The position numbers and the translations under genes were made by a program. The notes below the pieces were generated by a model, which made no database searches, was not told the DNA's origin, and saw only the letters and a program-made list of their open reading frames with translations. Shown here one piece after another: positions 1 to 9,946 of a stretch of DNA of 64,000 bases; positions within the stretch are counted from its first letter, which is position 1, and each line of letters opens with the position of its first letter. Origin of the DNA: Qingrenia yutianensis (GTDB lineage: Bacteria; Bacillota; Clostridia; UMGS1810); the NCBI RefSeq assembly GCF_014385105.1, contig NZ_JACRTE010000006.1, positions 62,001 through 126,000 of the forward strand, in the 5' to 3' direction.

Positions 1-893
1 TGCCTGTCGGTGTTTTCGGGAGTATACAAAACCGTGCCGCCGTCGTATTCGTCAAATTCCTCAAGGTCGATTGTCATAACCGTGTTGTCGGTATCCTTAA
101 AGCAATACACGATGTTTCCGCTCTCGGTTGAAACATATGCTATAACCTTGTATCCGAGCATATCCGCAGCGTCGGCGGTTTCGGTTTTGTAGATAACGTT
201 GTCAACGGCAACATAGTCGGCACCGCCTGTCCTCACGCCCGAAAAAGACGCATACGCATTTGCGGTCAAAACACCTTTTATGTATTTAAGCTTAAACACG
301 CTTTCAAGCGGTGTTTCCAGCTTGTCGTCGGTATAATCGTATTCTATCCTGTCCGCGTGCAGAACATTGTAGAGCAAAACCACAAGGTCGCCCATCGAGC
401 TTTTGTCCCTGTTCGATATGCCGTCGAAAAGCTTTATTTTATCCGCCTCGCGCAAATATCTGTCCGTGCTCCAGTTAACGGTCGGCTTATATCCGAGCGC
501 GCGTAAAGCGGCGATTGCCGTTTCTGTGACGGTTATATTCTCTTTCGGCCGGAACGTGCCGTCGCCGAAGCCCGACAAAATATCCGCACTGCCGAGCGAA
601 ATTACCGCTTTTTCCTCATCGGTTGCACCGCTTATGTCCGAAAATTTGTTATATCCGTTCGGTGACCAGATATTAAAAAGCCTCGACAGATAAAGCGCGA
701 ATTTTTCGCGCGTCACCGTGTTGTTTTTTATAAGTTCATAGCTTTCGCCGTCCTCCAAAATGCCTAAATTTGCCAAAAGCGCATATGCCATATCGGAGGA
801 GTCCGACGCCTCGCCCTTTTCATATGCAAACGCGGGCGTATATCCGAATATAAGGCATACCGAAAGAATAAGGGGTATTATTTTTTTAATCAT
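1..893 (-). CDS. SLH-domain exported protein, partial (3' end outside window)
   Basis: The frame is open from the ATG at 893 to the left edge, giving about 297 visible residues and no stop, so the C-terminus lies outside. The N-terminus is a signal peptide (MIKKI, a hydrophobic core, then a PAFA-like cleavage site near residue 23). Residues of roughly 30-150 contain SLH-like units, with the motifs TVTREKFALYLSRLF and FGDGTFRPKENITVTETAIAALRALGY. SLH domains bind secondary cell-wall polymers, so this is probably a wall-anchored surface protein; the part after residue 170 is unrecognised. The ATG overlaps the TGA stop of the upstream gene (ATGA at 890-893), which indicates translational coupling and co-transcription with the other SLH protein. 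Confidence 0.85.
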   Translation of the reverse strand, partial: MIKKIIPLILSVCLIFGYTPAFAYEKGEASDSSDMAYALLANLGILEDGESYELIKNNTVTREKFALYLSRLFNIWSPNGYNKFSDISGATDEEKAVISLGSADILSGFGDGTFRPKENITVTETAIAALRALGYKPTVNWSTDRYLREADKIKLFDGISNRDKSSMGDLVVLLYNVLHADRIEYDYTDDKLETPLESVFKLKYIKGVLTANAYASFSGVRTGGADYVAVDNVIYKTETADAADMLGYKVIAYVSTESGNIVYCFKDTDNTVMTIDLEEFDEYDGGTVLYTPENTDR

Positions 894-2521
894 ATTTCAT
901 CAATCCTTTCGTCAGCCTCAAACAGAATTTTTGCCGCCTCGGCGCGCGTTATGGAGTTTTTGGGGCAGAATGTGCCGTCGGTATATCCCGATATAATGCC
1001 CAAAGCGCGCATATTTTCCACCGCGGATTTTGCATAGTCCGATATATCGGCATCGTCCGCAAATTTTTCGCCCTCGCCGTAGGTTAAATTATAATTTTTG
1101 ATACATTCGTTTAAAATCACCATAGCGTCCTGACGTGTAACATTTCTGCCGACACCGAACTCATCGGACGAAATTCCGTTTATGATTTTTGCGCCGTAAG
1201 CTGTTTTGATGTACGGATAGCACCACATATCCTCTGTTACGTCATTAAACGCATTGTCCGAAATACTGTCCGCCGGGAGCTTAAACAACACAACGCAAAG
1301 CTTAACAAATTCCTCACGCGTTATGCTCTCGTTCGGCGCAAACTTATTGTTTCCGCGCCCTGCTATTATCCCCTTTTTAACAAGCGCGTCCACAGACGTT
1401 TTCGCCCATTCCGCGCCGTCCATATCGTCAAAATATGTTTCGGTTTTCTCATCTTTACCGCTTGCACTGTTCGACGGTACGGAATTAGACACCGCGCCCG
1501 ACGGCGTTCCTCCGCCCCCTTTTGAACCGCTTCCCTTTGACGGACTGCTCTCGCCCGCTTGCGGAACGTTTTCCATAGCGGTTTTAAGCGACGCAAGATT
1601 TTTATATGAATTTTTCATCACCGCTCTGCAAACGGTGGGATTTAGCAGAGTTTCGGGGAAATTCGGATAAATTTTCGTTATAACCGACGATATATCGTCC
1701 GCGCCCGTGGGATAGTTTACAACCGTGAGAATAAGCGCGTCGCAAACTGCCGTGTCAAAATCGTCAAGCGACGCATAAGGCGCGAGCGATGTTATTTTCG
1801 CAGCGAAATTTTGTTTAACGGTGTCTGTTATGTATTTTTCAGCATAAACATCTTTGAGCGGAGATTTATTCAACACGTCAATATTGCCGATGTTTTCGTC
1901 AACCGACGTAAATTTTCCCTCGGCAAAGCTCTGCGCGAGCATTGCCTTTTTGTAAACATTCGCACACGCGGTTTTGTTGTTTATATCGTACGGCGCGCCC
2001 TGAATGATGTATTTTACCGCACTGCCTATTGAAACAAGGCTGTCATAGTCGCTCGAAAATTCAAGTTTTACGCGGTTATTATTTATATATTCGGTAATTT
2101 TTGCATTGTCACCGCTTTCGATAACCTCGTTAAGCCCCTGCAAAGCCGTTTTGTTGTCGATAGGTTTTGCATACGGAAAATAACCGTCATATACTTTTTC
2201 TCTCTCCTGATAAACCGAAAGTCTGTATTCTCCCGTTTCGTAACCGTTCATATCAACAGGCACGCTGAATGTCAAATCTTTTTCGGGCATAAACTGATTT
2301 GCATAGATAACTGCGCCGGGCAGAGCGTTCTCTGCGTCCGACGGCAATTTATCAAGCCCGAAAATACATACGGAAACCTTTTTGTCCGCACAGAGAGCCG
2401 TGCCGTTTATATGCGAAATACTGCTGTCGTCAAAAACGTCTATATGCGCGGCGGCAAAAGCCGTTTGCGATATGCCGAAAATGCAAACGGCGCCAAAAAT
2501 CAGACGTCCGATTTTGTTCAT
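890..2521 (-). CDS. exported protein with three C-terminal SLH motifs
   Basis: This 543-residue protein has a signal peptide (MNKIGRLIFGAVCIFGIS, then TAFAA). About 340 residues of unrecognised sequence follow, then a Gly/Ser-rich linker with a GGGG run. Three SLH motifs occupy about the last 175 residues (FAPNESITREEFVKLCVVLF; FGVGRNVTRQDAMVILNE; FCPKNSITRAEAAKILFE). An ATG 15 bases further upstream would begin inside the GGGAGGAA ribosome-binding site, so the start at 2521 is chosen. SLH domains tether proteins to the wall, so the N-terminal part is probably displayed outside. It lies at the downstream end of the sugar-uptake/glycosidase unit, so a role in holding or sensing polysaccharide at the surface is inferred, not shown. 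Confidence 0.85.
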   Translation of the reverse strand: MNKIGRLIFGAVCIFGISQTAFAAAHIDVFDDSSISHINGTALCADKKVSVCIFGLDKLPSDAENALPGAVIYANQFMPEKDLTFSVPVDMNGYETGEYRLSVYQEREKVYDGYFPYAKPIDNKTALQGLNEVIESGDNAKITEYINNNRVKLEFSSDYDSLVSIGSAVKYIIQGAPYDINNKTACANVYKKAMLAQSFAEGKFTSVDENIGNIDVLNKSPLKDVYAEKYITDTVKQNFAAKITSLAPYASLDDFDTAVCDALILTVVNYPTGADDISSVITKIYPNFPETLLNPTVCRAVMKNSYKNLASLKTAMENVPQAGESSPSKGSGSKGGGGTPSGAVSNSVPSNSASGKDEKTETYFDDMDGAEWAKTSVDALVKKGIIAGRGNNKFAPNESITREEFVKLCVVLFKLPADSISDNAFNDVTEDMWCYPYIKTAYGAKIINGISSDEFGVGRNVTRQDAMVILNECIKNYNLTYGEGEKFADDADISDYAKSAVENMRALGIISGYTDGTFCPKNSITRAEAAKILFEADERIDEI

Positions 2522-2544
2522 TTCTATTCCTCCCAAAAATAAGC

Positions 2545-2580
2545 GTCAGGGGCTGTCTTTTTTGTGATAGGCAGCCCCTT
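2545..2580 (-). terminator. hairpin between exported protein genes
   Basis: AGGGGCTG (2548-2555) pairs with CAGCCCCT (2572-2579) with a 16-base loop. Reading on the minus strand a T-rich stretch follows only after five bases, so termination may be partial and allow read-through to the SLH genes. Confidence 0.5.
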
Positions 2581-2599
2581 TCGGCTTGATATGTTTAAA

Positions 2600-5500
2600 T
2601 TATTTTGAAAATTCCTCCGCAAGCGGATAAAGTGTTGTAAAGTCTTCCCAAACGAAAACTTTTTGTGTCTGTGCATTTGTAAGTTCGGGCTTTTTCACCA
2701 TTGTATATGTTTTGCTTGTGCCCTTGCCAGCGGTGATTTCCTCATAAACCACGCCTGTAAGAAGTCCGTCGGCTTTATATCCCGCGTGGATAATGTAAAC
2801 CGTTTTGTCGGCGCTTGTGGTGTTCTGAATATACACACTTCCGAAACCGTCCGCCGTAATGCTCGGCTGATTTACGGCGAACACACCGTCGCCTGTTGTG
2901 AATGTGCCGTAGTCCGCACCGTTTACTGTAAGAGTATAAGTTTTGTTGCTCTCGAGCGCGTCGGACGAAAAGTCGAACGTATATGCTCCGTTCTCCTCCG
3001 ATGCCGATTTTCCGCCGAGCGAAACACCGCTTGTAACATAATCTTTTGTAAACTCAAACTTAATTTTCTTTGCGTTGGTCGGAATTTTTCCGTCCGCACC
3101 AATTTTCATTTCCTTGTTTTCGCCGCTTAAAACAGTGGTTTTAATAAGACCCTCGCCGCCCGTCTTAAAAAGGCTTGTGTCAATCGCATTTTCCGCGATA
3201 TCCGAAATTTTTGTTTTGTCGTTTAATTCTATCACATATTCGCCGTCCGACGCAAGATTTCCTATTGTAAATTTTCCGTTTTCGGATGCATATGTGAAAT
3301 CCGTCACCGCCGTTCCGTTTAAATGAAGCTTATCGGAGGAAGTGTATTTTGTAACGGTAAAGTCGCTTTTTGCCGCGCTGTTTGTATACTGCGGTGCTGC
3401 TGCGCTCACGGGCGCGTCCTGCGCAAAGTTAACGCTCGATTTAATTTCTGCCGTTGCGGTACCGCTTGTGAGCGGCAGCACATCATCAGCCGTAATACCG
3501 TTTACCGTGGTAACGGTGATGTTATTTATAATCAAACCGCCGTCCTTAAAGAGTCTGCCCTGGAACTTCAAAACGGGGTTTTGACCGAGAACATCTTCGG
3601 TAACGTCAACCGAATATGCAGGAATTACACTGCCATCCGTTTTGTATAAACGTCTGTCGTCGGCAAACTGCGTATAGTATATTTTGCCCTCGTCGCTTTT
3701 GTATTCAAAAAGTCCGCGCAAGGTAACCTTGTCGCCTTTTTTTACAGTGTTCGCTTTGCCTTTTGCATCGGTTACTTTAACTCGTCCGCCGTCGGCACTT
3801 CTGCCGTAAACACCGTAGTGCTGAATACCTGTTATATATCCTATATTTTTACTTCCGAGATACATATTCGGCAAAAACAGCTGGCCTACATCGCCTATCC
3901 ACGTCATATCCTGATTATACGTAATATCAACCGAAACAAGCATTGCGCCCTTTGTAAAATCGAATGTATCGTTAAATTTATAAGAAACGTTTCCTAAACC
4001 CGTCGTTCTGTTGCTTGCATAAAGCAAGCCGTCCGACTGTTTTGTTAATGTAACATTGGCTGCATCACCGTTTGTAAATTTTGCAGTGTCTAAATCCGCA
4101 CATTCCGCCATTGCAAACTCTCTTGCCGGTTTTTCGCCCGTTGTGATGTATGTTTTTACAACATCGCCGACGGTGATTGTGTATTCCGTGCCTGTTGCAA
4201 GGTTGTTTTCACCCAAGTCTATTGTGTAAACGTTGTCAAGTTTTTGAGATGCTATGCTTATTCCGTCACCCTCGATTTTTACACCGTCCGCCCCTATAGT
4301 TTCGGCGTCTTTATACGACAGTGTAAATTCAAGTTTCTTGGTTGCGGACGGAAGTTTGCCGTTATCGAGCGTAACATACGCGCCGACCGCGTCATAAAGA
4401 TGCGTTTCTCTTACGGGAGTTGTCGTTCCGCTGTGCAAAAGTCCGTACGGATTTTCAACAGTTTTGCCCGAAAAGCTTTTTACCGCGTCGGGATTTGTAA
4501 GTTTAAAAATAAAGAAATCCGTTGTTGCACTCTGTTCAAGCCAGTTTCTCAATACTATCGAGCCGGGATAGTTTTCTGTGTTCTTTGTTGTAACCGGTTT
4601 TCCGTTTAAAAGGAGCTTATCGTCAGCCGTATATCTTGTAAGGGCGTAATCGTCAGCCGTTGTTGTGTTGACCGATTTCTGATATGTAAAAGTTTTGTCG
4701 TAATTTGCATCGTCAACAATGTTCAAAGTTGCGGTTTTATTAGAAATATATGCGCCGTTATCAAGCGAAATATTGCCCTCCTGACGTATCATCAAATCGT
4801 CGATAGTCGCCGTTTTTCCGCTTCCTACATAAAATCTGAAAGTCATAGATGAACTCATAGCGTCGCCCATACCGCTCGCCCTTTTGAGTTTATACGAAAA
4901 CTGTGTTCCGTCCGCTTTTAAAAGCGGTTTTGAATCTGCAAACTGGTTAACCGTAAGAATTTGATTTTCGGAGTCGTAATCAAGCAAAACCTGAATAATA
5001 TGCCAAGTGTTAAGCTTATATGTTGATGTGGACGCTGTTTCTTTTAATCCATTCTCATTGCCGACAACAGTATTCTGTGCCAAATCCGCACTTGCATTGT
5101 TTTTTTCAAGACCCATTATTTTATTGCCGTCCCACAATTTCGGCATAACAACCATATCAACATCGGGACTTCCTATATGAAGTGCGCCCCAAGCCTTTGC
5201 AGCGGCCGACGCTTTAATTCTATATGAGAGAAGAATAGGTCCTTTTGTGAAATCCACCGTTCCGAGGCTTACATATCCGTATTGACCGCTCGCCGAGGTA
5301 GTCACCGTATCGGAACCGTCGGAATTATGTGTCACCGTTGCTTTGCTCGATGCTGTAAGTCCCTGCGACGCAAAATTCTCATACCAAAAGTAATTTCCGC
5401 TTGAGTCGCTTTCGCTTTGTATCGCCGCAAAAGATGTAAAAGATACAATCTGCATAATAACAAGACTTACGGACAATACCTTTAACAATAATTTTTTCAT
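2600..5500 (-). CDS. large exported protein with repeated lectin-like and Ig-like units
   Basis: This is 966 residues with a signal peptide (MKKLLLKVLSVSLVIMQIVS, then TSFAA). The start at 5500 is preceded by GGGGGT; an ATG 15 bases upstream overlaps that site and is rejected. Two long beta-rich segments share the pattern FTKGPILLSYRI / FTKGAMLVSVDI and look like LamG/concanavalin-type sandwiches. Each is followed by short Ig-like units with a repeated KIKFEF...TYTLTVNG pattern. No catalytic motif, SLH or sortase signal is visible. It lies 19 bases after the secreted glycosidase gene, so binding of the same polysaccharide is a reasonable guess. The family was not recognised by name. Confidence 0.75.
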   Translation of the reverse strand: MKKLLLKVLSVSLVIMQIVSFTSFAAIQSESDSSGNYFWYENFASQGLTASSKATVTHNSDGSDTVTTSASGQYGYVSLGTVDFTKGPILLSYRIKASAAAKAWGALHIGSPDVDMVVMPKLWDGNKIMGLEKNNASADLAQNTVVGNENGLKETASTSTYKLNTWHIIQVLLDYDSENQILTVNQFADSKPLLKADGTQFSYKLKRASGMGDAMSSSMTFRFYVGSGKTATIDDLMIRQEGNISLDNGAYISNKTATLNIVDDANYDKTFTYQKSVNTTTADDYALTRYTADDKLLLNGKPVTTKNTENYPGSIVLRNWLEQSATTDFFIFKLTNPDAVKSFSGKTVENPYGLLHSGTTTPVRETHLYDAVGAYVTLDNGKLPSATKKLEFTLSYKDAETIGADGVKIEGDGISIASQKLDNVYTIDLGENNLATGTEYTITVGDVVKTYITTGEKPAREFAMAECADLDTAKFTNGDAANVTLTKQSDGLLYASNRTTGLGNVSYKFNDTFDFTKGAMLVSVDITYNQDMTWIGDVGQLFLPNMYLGSKNIGYITGIQHYGVYGRSADGGRVKVTDAKGKANTVKKGDKVTLRGLFEYKSDEGKIYYTQFADDRRLYKTDGSVIPAYSVDVTEDVLGQNPVLKFQGRLFKDGGLIINNITVTTVNGITADDVLPLTSGTATAEIKSSVNFAQDAPVSAAAPQYTNSAAKSDFTVTKYTSSDKLHLNGTAVTDFTYASENGKFTIGNLASDGEYVIELNDKTKISDIAENAIDTSLFKTGGEGLIKTTVLSGENKEMKIGADGKIPTNAKKIKFEFTKDYVTSGVSLGGKSASEENGAYTFDFSSDALESNKTYTLTVNGADYGTFTTGDGVFAVNQPSITADGFGSVYIQNTTSADKTVYIIHAGYKADGLLTGVVYEEITAGKGTSKTYTMVKKPELTNAQTQKVFVWEDFTTLYPLAEEFSK

Positions 5501-5518
5501 CTTTTTTACCCCCAAAAT

Positions 5519-8500
5519 TTAATTTCTTATGTAAAGCCTTTTAAAGAGCGAACTGTTTTTGCTTGAAACAATGCCGTCGCCCAGCGCAAGATAGCCTACC
5601 CTGCCGACGCCGTCGTTTTCGTTTACAACCATCGCAAATTTAAGCTCCGTTCCGGGCTCTATGTTCACCTTTTCAACCATAAGACTGCTCCACGGGATTT
5701 TAACTTCATAATACGTGTGGAGTCCGTCTACTACAACTGCCGCCTCGCCGCCGTCGATTTTTGTGTAGTCGCCATCTCCCTTAAAGCGCGTTTTATGACG
5801 GTACAAAATAACTTCTCCGTCAGCCTCGCCGACTGCAATTTCTTCAAATTCCGAACGTGAAAGCTCGTCTTTCGGGTCGTAAACAACCGCAAACTGTATA
5901 CTGTCCATCTGCCATATGTTAACGGGTGTAACGCCCGTCGAAAAATGCTTGTTGTCCAAAACGTCGGCATAAAGATAGAAATTCTCGTCGTCCCATTTTA
6001 CGGCGGTGCGCGCGCTTAAATCGTCCGCGCCCTGATACACACTGCCGAGGCTCAAAAGACTGTGGAACTGGTCGCTTCGGTTAAGGTTTATAAATCCTTC
6101 TGTCCACTCGCTTCCGTCGCCGTCAATTTTTACAGGCTCTTTCGCCTTGAGCGCCGCACTGAAGTTATAGTTTCCGCTTCGGTAACTGCCCATTTTGGTT
6201 TCCTCATCTGTGACAAAGCCTATTTCTATAACCTTGTCCTCCGAAACGAGCGAAACGGGCAGCGGCAAGTCAACATTTTTTGTTTCGCCTTTTTTAACCG
6301 TAACATTTACGTTTTTTATTTTTTCCGTCCACTCTTTGGGCGTCAAAACCGTAAGATAACCGCTTATATCTTTTGTATCCGACAGGTTTGTGAGCGTGCA
6401 CCTCATCGTCCAGCCGTTTTCCTGCGGTATAAGCGTGGTTGAAAGCTCCGCGTTCTCCTTATACGAAATATAAAGATTTCCGTTAAAGTAAACGTTTTCG
6501 TCATCTGACAATACAAGCCGTACGCGTTCACTGCCCTTTAGGGCATCTCCGCCGTTTATCGTCAAAAATCCTTTTTCACCGCTTATTTTATCCTCGGCGA
6601 TATTAAGTGAGCTTTCTTCATAAGGAATGATTTTTGCACTGACTGTTTTTCCCGTGTAATTTACAATCGGGATTTTTATCTCCTCGCCGTAAACCGCGTT
6701 TATCTCGGTGTACGGCGGAAAAACTCCGCCAGTAACACGTGTGAACGATTTAAAATCGCCCTCGATATATTTAATGCGCTTGCTTAAATCAAAACTGTAA
6801 ATTCCGTTTACACCGCTTATTTCTTCTTTGTTGCCGTAAGCGTCGTAAAGCGTAATTTTATCCGTTCCGAGGTCAAGCGTCACAAGCTCGCCGTTTTTGC
6901 GGTTTGAAAACAGCATTGCGGTCTGCTTGCCTGTCGATTTGCTTTTACTGCGGATAATCTTGCCTGTTTCGCCTATGTTTATGCAGTCTGAGAATTCCGC
7001 GTCGTGATAAAGCATATTCATATTGCTTATGATAAGGTAACCCGGTTTTGCCGCATATGAAACGGTGTACGGAAGCTCTGTATCAAACTTTCCGCGGACC
7101 ATACCGAAGTTCGACTCTCTGTCTGCTCTCGGCGCATTGTCCTTATCGAGAAAACAGTAGAAATAAAACCTGTCCGAAAGCTTTTCCTGCATTATCATAG
7201 CGTAAGACTGCGCGTTATACATACCCTGGTCAATGTCGGTGTTAACCTCCTCGTAATGCGAGGAATATCCGTATTCCGTTATCCATATCGGAATGTCGCC
7301 CATACCGTAATCCTCAAACATCTTTTTTACCTTTTTGAGGTTTACCGTCGTGTTGTAGGTCAAAGGGTTTCCGTACCACTGATACGGATGCACCGACAAT
7401 ACGTCCATATCCGTTGCGCCTGCTTTTAAAACTTCTTCAATCCACGCATACGGCGCGCCCGACGTGTTAAGTCCCACAACGGGAATGTTCGGATTTACCG
7501 ACTGTATTGCCTTTTTCGACGCAATATACATTTTTGCGTAGTCCGACGCAGGGCGGTTCTCCATATTAAAACTGTGGTTCGGACCAAGATTGTACTCGTT
7601 CCAGATTTCAAAACATTCTACCGTATCGCCCAGAAGATTTGCCATCATCGCGCAATAGTCGCTCCAGCGCCGCAGACCGTTCTCGGTATAAGGCGGTGTG
7701 CGCTCGATTTCGCTGAAATTATATGCCGCACCCATCCATGACGCCGAATGAAGGTTTGCATCAATGTTAAGTCCTGCGTTTTTGAACGCTCTGAACAGCG
7801 ACTTATACCCCTCGGCTATCGCGACGTTTGTAATTTCATAATTGACCGCGCTTTTTCGCCAGTTGTAGTAATAGCACATCATTCTGACGTTTGGTATGCC
7901 TGCATTTTTGGCAAGGCGCGCAATCTGCGTATCTTTGGGGCTTAACAGTGCAATCTGCACTCCGCTTTTGGGATTTACCGTTTTGCCCTTATCCGAATGA
8001 ACATACGAAAACTCGCTTGCAAGTCTGCTGTAAATTTTCTTTTCACGGCAGTATGCCTCAACGTCAACCGTGTAAATGCCGAATTTGTCAACGTTAAATG
8101 TTTTTGTGTGCCTTTCCTCCTCGGTAAGCGGAGCAAGGGTAAAACTTTCGGTCATTGTGTTTACGGTTTTTCCGTCAATATCCTTTACGGTATATACAAC
8201 GTCCAAAGGATATGCGCCGTCATACTGATTTTGTATCGGGTAATTTACGTTTGAAAACGTAACGCCGAATTCTATACTTTCGCCGTCATAGAAAATGTTT
8301 CCCAAATTCTCGTCCGACGGTGAATTTTTTATTTCTATTCTGCTTGCGGTTTCAAGACGGTACACCCTTATTTCCGAAATAACCGCCTTTGAACCGCGCG
8401 AATATTTCATAGTATCGCTGTAAACGCCCACGCGCATATCAAAACCGCCGAGGGTGTCCGCAAAAGTGGGATTATCCAAAAACCAGCAGTATGTCTGCCA

Positions 8501-9028
8501 GAGTCCCGTTCCGCCGAAAATAAGATATTCTCCCTCTTTTGTTTTTACCTCCTTGTTGAGCGACGGTTGGGCATACTCGCCCGACGCGTCCTGATGATAA
8601 AGGGGCTGATAGTCCATTGCGGAATATTCCATAGAAAGGCTTGAAAGTTCGTCATTGTCGAAATAATCAACCTCAACCGCGTAGCTTGTGCCATCCTCGA
8701 CAAGATATGCCGTATCTTTGTCTACATTTATGTTTATATAGCGTGCGCTCTCTCCCTTGTCGGGGTCGAGCGTCCAGCCCTCTTTTCCGAGCGCTCTTGA
8801 AACTTCGATTGATGTATCGTCACCCATTTGTGCCGTCATTTTATACATTTCGCACTTCTCGCCGAATTTTGCATATGCGATTAAAGTGCGCTCTATGCTT
8901 TCGTTTTGCCAGCCTCCTTTAAGGCGCGACGTATGCGCATATTCCGTTTCAACGGCATATACAAAACCGCCCGGAAACGCCGAAAAGCAAAGCAAAAGCG
9001 CAAGTGTTACCGAAATTAAACGTTTAAT
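5519..9028 (-). CDS. secreted clan GH-A glycoside hydrolase (GH39-like) with C-terminal carbohydrate-binding module; unusual start
   Basis: The frame encodes about 1169 residues. An N-terminal beta-sandwich region precedes a TIM-barrel domain with the two clan-A glutamates: WNEY (E478, acid/base) and ITEYG (E585, nucleophile), numbered from codon 9028. The last ~190 residues resemble a CBM9/DOMON-type sugar-binding domain (VKWDDENFYLYADV). A signal peptide (KRLISVTLALLLCFSAF, then VYA) is only complete if translation starts near 9028, where the codon is ATT. The sole nearby ATG (9033) is out of frame and meets a stop after five codons, and a TTG at 8995 would leave no signal peptide. The start is therefore either a rare AUU or follows a frameshift. 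A strong AAAGGGGTGAT ribosome site precedes it. The gene follows the sugar permeases by six bases, so it probably releases the sugars they import. Confidence 0.8.
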   Translation of the reverse strand: MKRLISVTLALLLCFSAFPGGFVYAVETEYAHTSRLKGGWQNESIERTLIAYAKFGEKCEMYKMTAQMGDDTSIEVSRALGKEGWTLDPDKGESARYININVDKDTAYLVEDGTSYAVEVDYFDNDELSSLSMEYSAMDYQPLYHQDASGEYAQPSLNKEVKTKEGEYLIFGGTGLWQTYCWFLDNPTFADTLGGFDMRVGVYSDTMKYSRGSKAVISEIRVYRLETASRIEIKNSPSDENLGNIFYDGESIEFGVTFSNVNYPIQNQYDGAYPLDVVYTVKDIDGKTVNTMTESFTLAPLTEEERHTKTFNVDKFGIYTVDVEAYCREKKIYSRLASEFSYVHSDKGKTVNPKSGVQIALLSPKDTQIARLAKNAGIPNVRMMCYYYNWRKSAVNYEITNVAIAEGYKSLFRAFKNAGLNIDANLHSASWMGAAYNFSEIERTPPYTENGLRRWSDYCAMMANLLGDTVECFEIWNEYNLGPNHSFNMENRPASDYAKMYIASKKAIQSVNPNIPVVGLNTSGAPYAWIEEVLKAGATDMDVLSVHPYQWYGNPLTYNTTVNLKKVKKMFEDYGMGDIPIWITEYGYSSHYEEVNTDIDQGMYNAQSYAMIMQEKLSDRFYFYCFLDKDNAPRADRESNFGMVRGKFDTELPYTVSYAAKPGYLIISNMNMLYHDAEFSDCINIGETGKIIRSKSKSTGKQTAMLFSNRKNGELVTLDLGTDKITLYDAYGNKEEISGVNGIYSFDLSKRIKYIEGDFKSFTRVTGGVFPPYTEINAVYGEEIKIPIVNYTGKTVSAKIIPYEESSLNIAEDKISGEKGFLTINGGDALKGSERVRLVLSDDENVYFNGNLYISYKENAELSTTLIPQENGWTMRCTLTNLSDTKDISGYLTVLTPKEWTEKIKNVNVTVKKGETKNVDLPLPVSLVSEDKVIEIGFVTDEETKMGSYRSGNYNFSAALKAKEPVKIDGDGSEWTEGFINLNRSDQFHSLLSLGSVYQGADDLSARTAVKWDDENFYLYADVLDNKHFSTGVTPVNIWQMDSIQFAVVYDPKDELSRSEFEEIAVGEADGEVILYRHKTRFKGDGDYTKIDGGEAAVVVDGLHTYYEVKIPWSSLMVEKVNIEPGTELKFAMVVNENDGVGRVGYLALGDGIVSSKNSSLFKRLYIRN

Positions 9029-9034
9029 GGCATA

Positions 9035-9931
9035 TCACCCCTTTACCGCGCCTATCATAACGCCTTTTACAAAGTGTTTCTGAACAAAAGGATACATAAC
9101 AAGCACCGGCAGACTGCTTACAACAATAAGCGAATATTTCATCAAATCCGCCAATCCCTGTTTTGATGTCATAGAGTCAAAGTCCGTAACCATAGCGGAA
9201 TCAATCTGATTTGCTATGAGTATGTTCCGAAGAACAAGCTGGAGCGGATATAGGCGCGAATCGGTGATGTATAAAAATGCGTTAAAATAAGAATTCCAAT
9301 GCGCCACCGCATAATAAAGCGTTATAACCGCAAGAACGGGTCCCGACAGGGGCAAAAGGAGTTTGAAGAAATATCTGAAATCGTCGCAACCGTCTATTGT
9401 TGCCGCCTCAAAAACTTCGTACGGAATACTGCTTTCTATAAATGTGCGCGTGATGATAAGGTTGTAAACCGACAGCGCACCGGGAAGTATCATTGCAAGC
9501 GGAGTGTTTAAAATTCCAAGCTCGCTTACTATGATGTATGTGGGTATCATACCTCCCGAAAAAATCATAGTGAACGTGAAAAGGAACATCAGCGCTTTTC
9601 TGTGAGGAAGGTCGCGCCGTGACAGCGGATATGCCGCCATCATTGTGAGCGAAATGTTTATAAGCGTTCCCGCAAATGTGTAAAATATTGTGTTTCGGTA
9701 GCCTATGAGCACCTCGTTTGTCTTAAATACCGTTTTGTATCCCTCAAGGCTGAAATCGACCGGAAGAAGAAAAACTCTGCCTGCCATAACCGCCTCTTTT
9801 GACGAAAAGGACGACGAAACGATAAACACCAACGGCCAAAGCACAATTACAAAAACTATTGCCATTATTATATTTACAACTATGTAAAAAATGCGGTCGT
9901 CCGCCGAAAGCTTAACTTTTTTGTTTGTCAT
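9035..9931 (-). CDS. carbohydrate ABC transporter permease, LplC/YtcP type
   Basis: This is a 298-residue polytopic membrane protein with about six hydrophobic segments. The permease EAA loop reads EAATIDGCDDFRYFFKLLLP near residue 190, where the ATPase docks. Sequences such as LWPLVFIVSSSFSS and GGMIPTYIIVSELG are typical of the LplC/YtcP branch of CUT1 sugar importers. The ATG at 9931 follows AGGAG at 10 bases; a TTG two codons upstream has only four bases and is less likely. It pairs with the adjacent LplB-type permease and lipoprotein. No ATPase gene is in the window, so a shared MsmX-like ATPase is inferred, as is usual for this branch. The likely cargo is an oligosaccharide or polygalacturonate-type fragment, not determined here. 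Confidence 0.92.
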   Translation of the reverse strand: MTNKKVKLSADDRIFYIVVNIIMAIVFVIVLWPLVFIVSSSFSSKEAVMAGRVFLLPVDFSLEGYKTVFKTNEVLIGYRNTIFYTFAGTLINISLTMMAAYPLSRRDLPHRKALMFLFTFTMIFSGGMIPTYIIVSELGILNTPLAMILPGALSVYNLIITRTFIESSIPYEVFEAATIDGCDDFRYFFKLLLPLSGPVLAVITLYYAVAHWNSYFNAFLYITDSRLYPLQLVLRNILIANQIDSAMVTDFDSMTSKQGLADLMKYSLIVVSSLPVLVMYPFVQKHFVKGVMIGAVKG

Positions 9932-9946
9932 TGCCAAAATTCTCCT

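Noticed and set aside
8993..8995. TTG as start of the large glycosidase
   Set aside because: It would remove the positively charged part and most of the hydrophobic part of the signal peptide, and has no ribosome site at the right distance.
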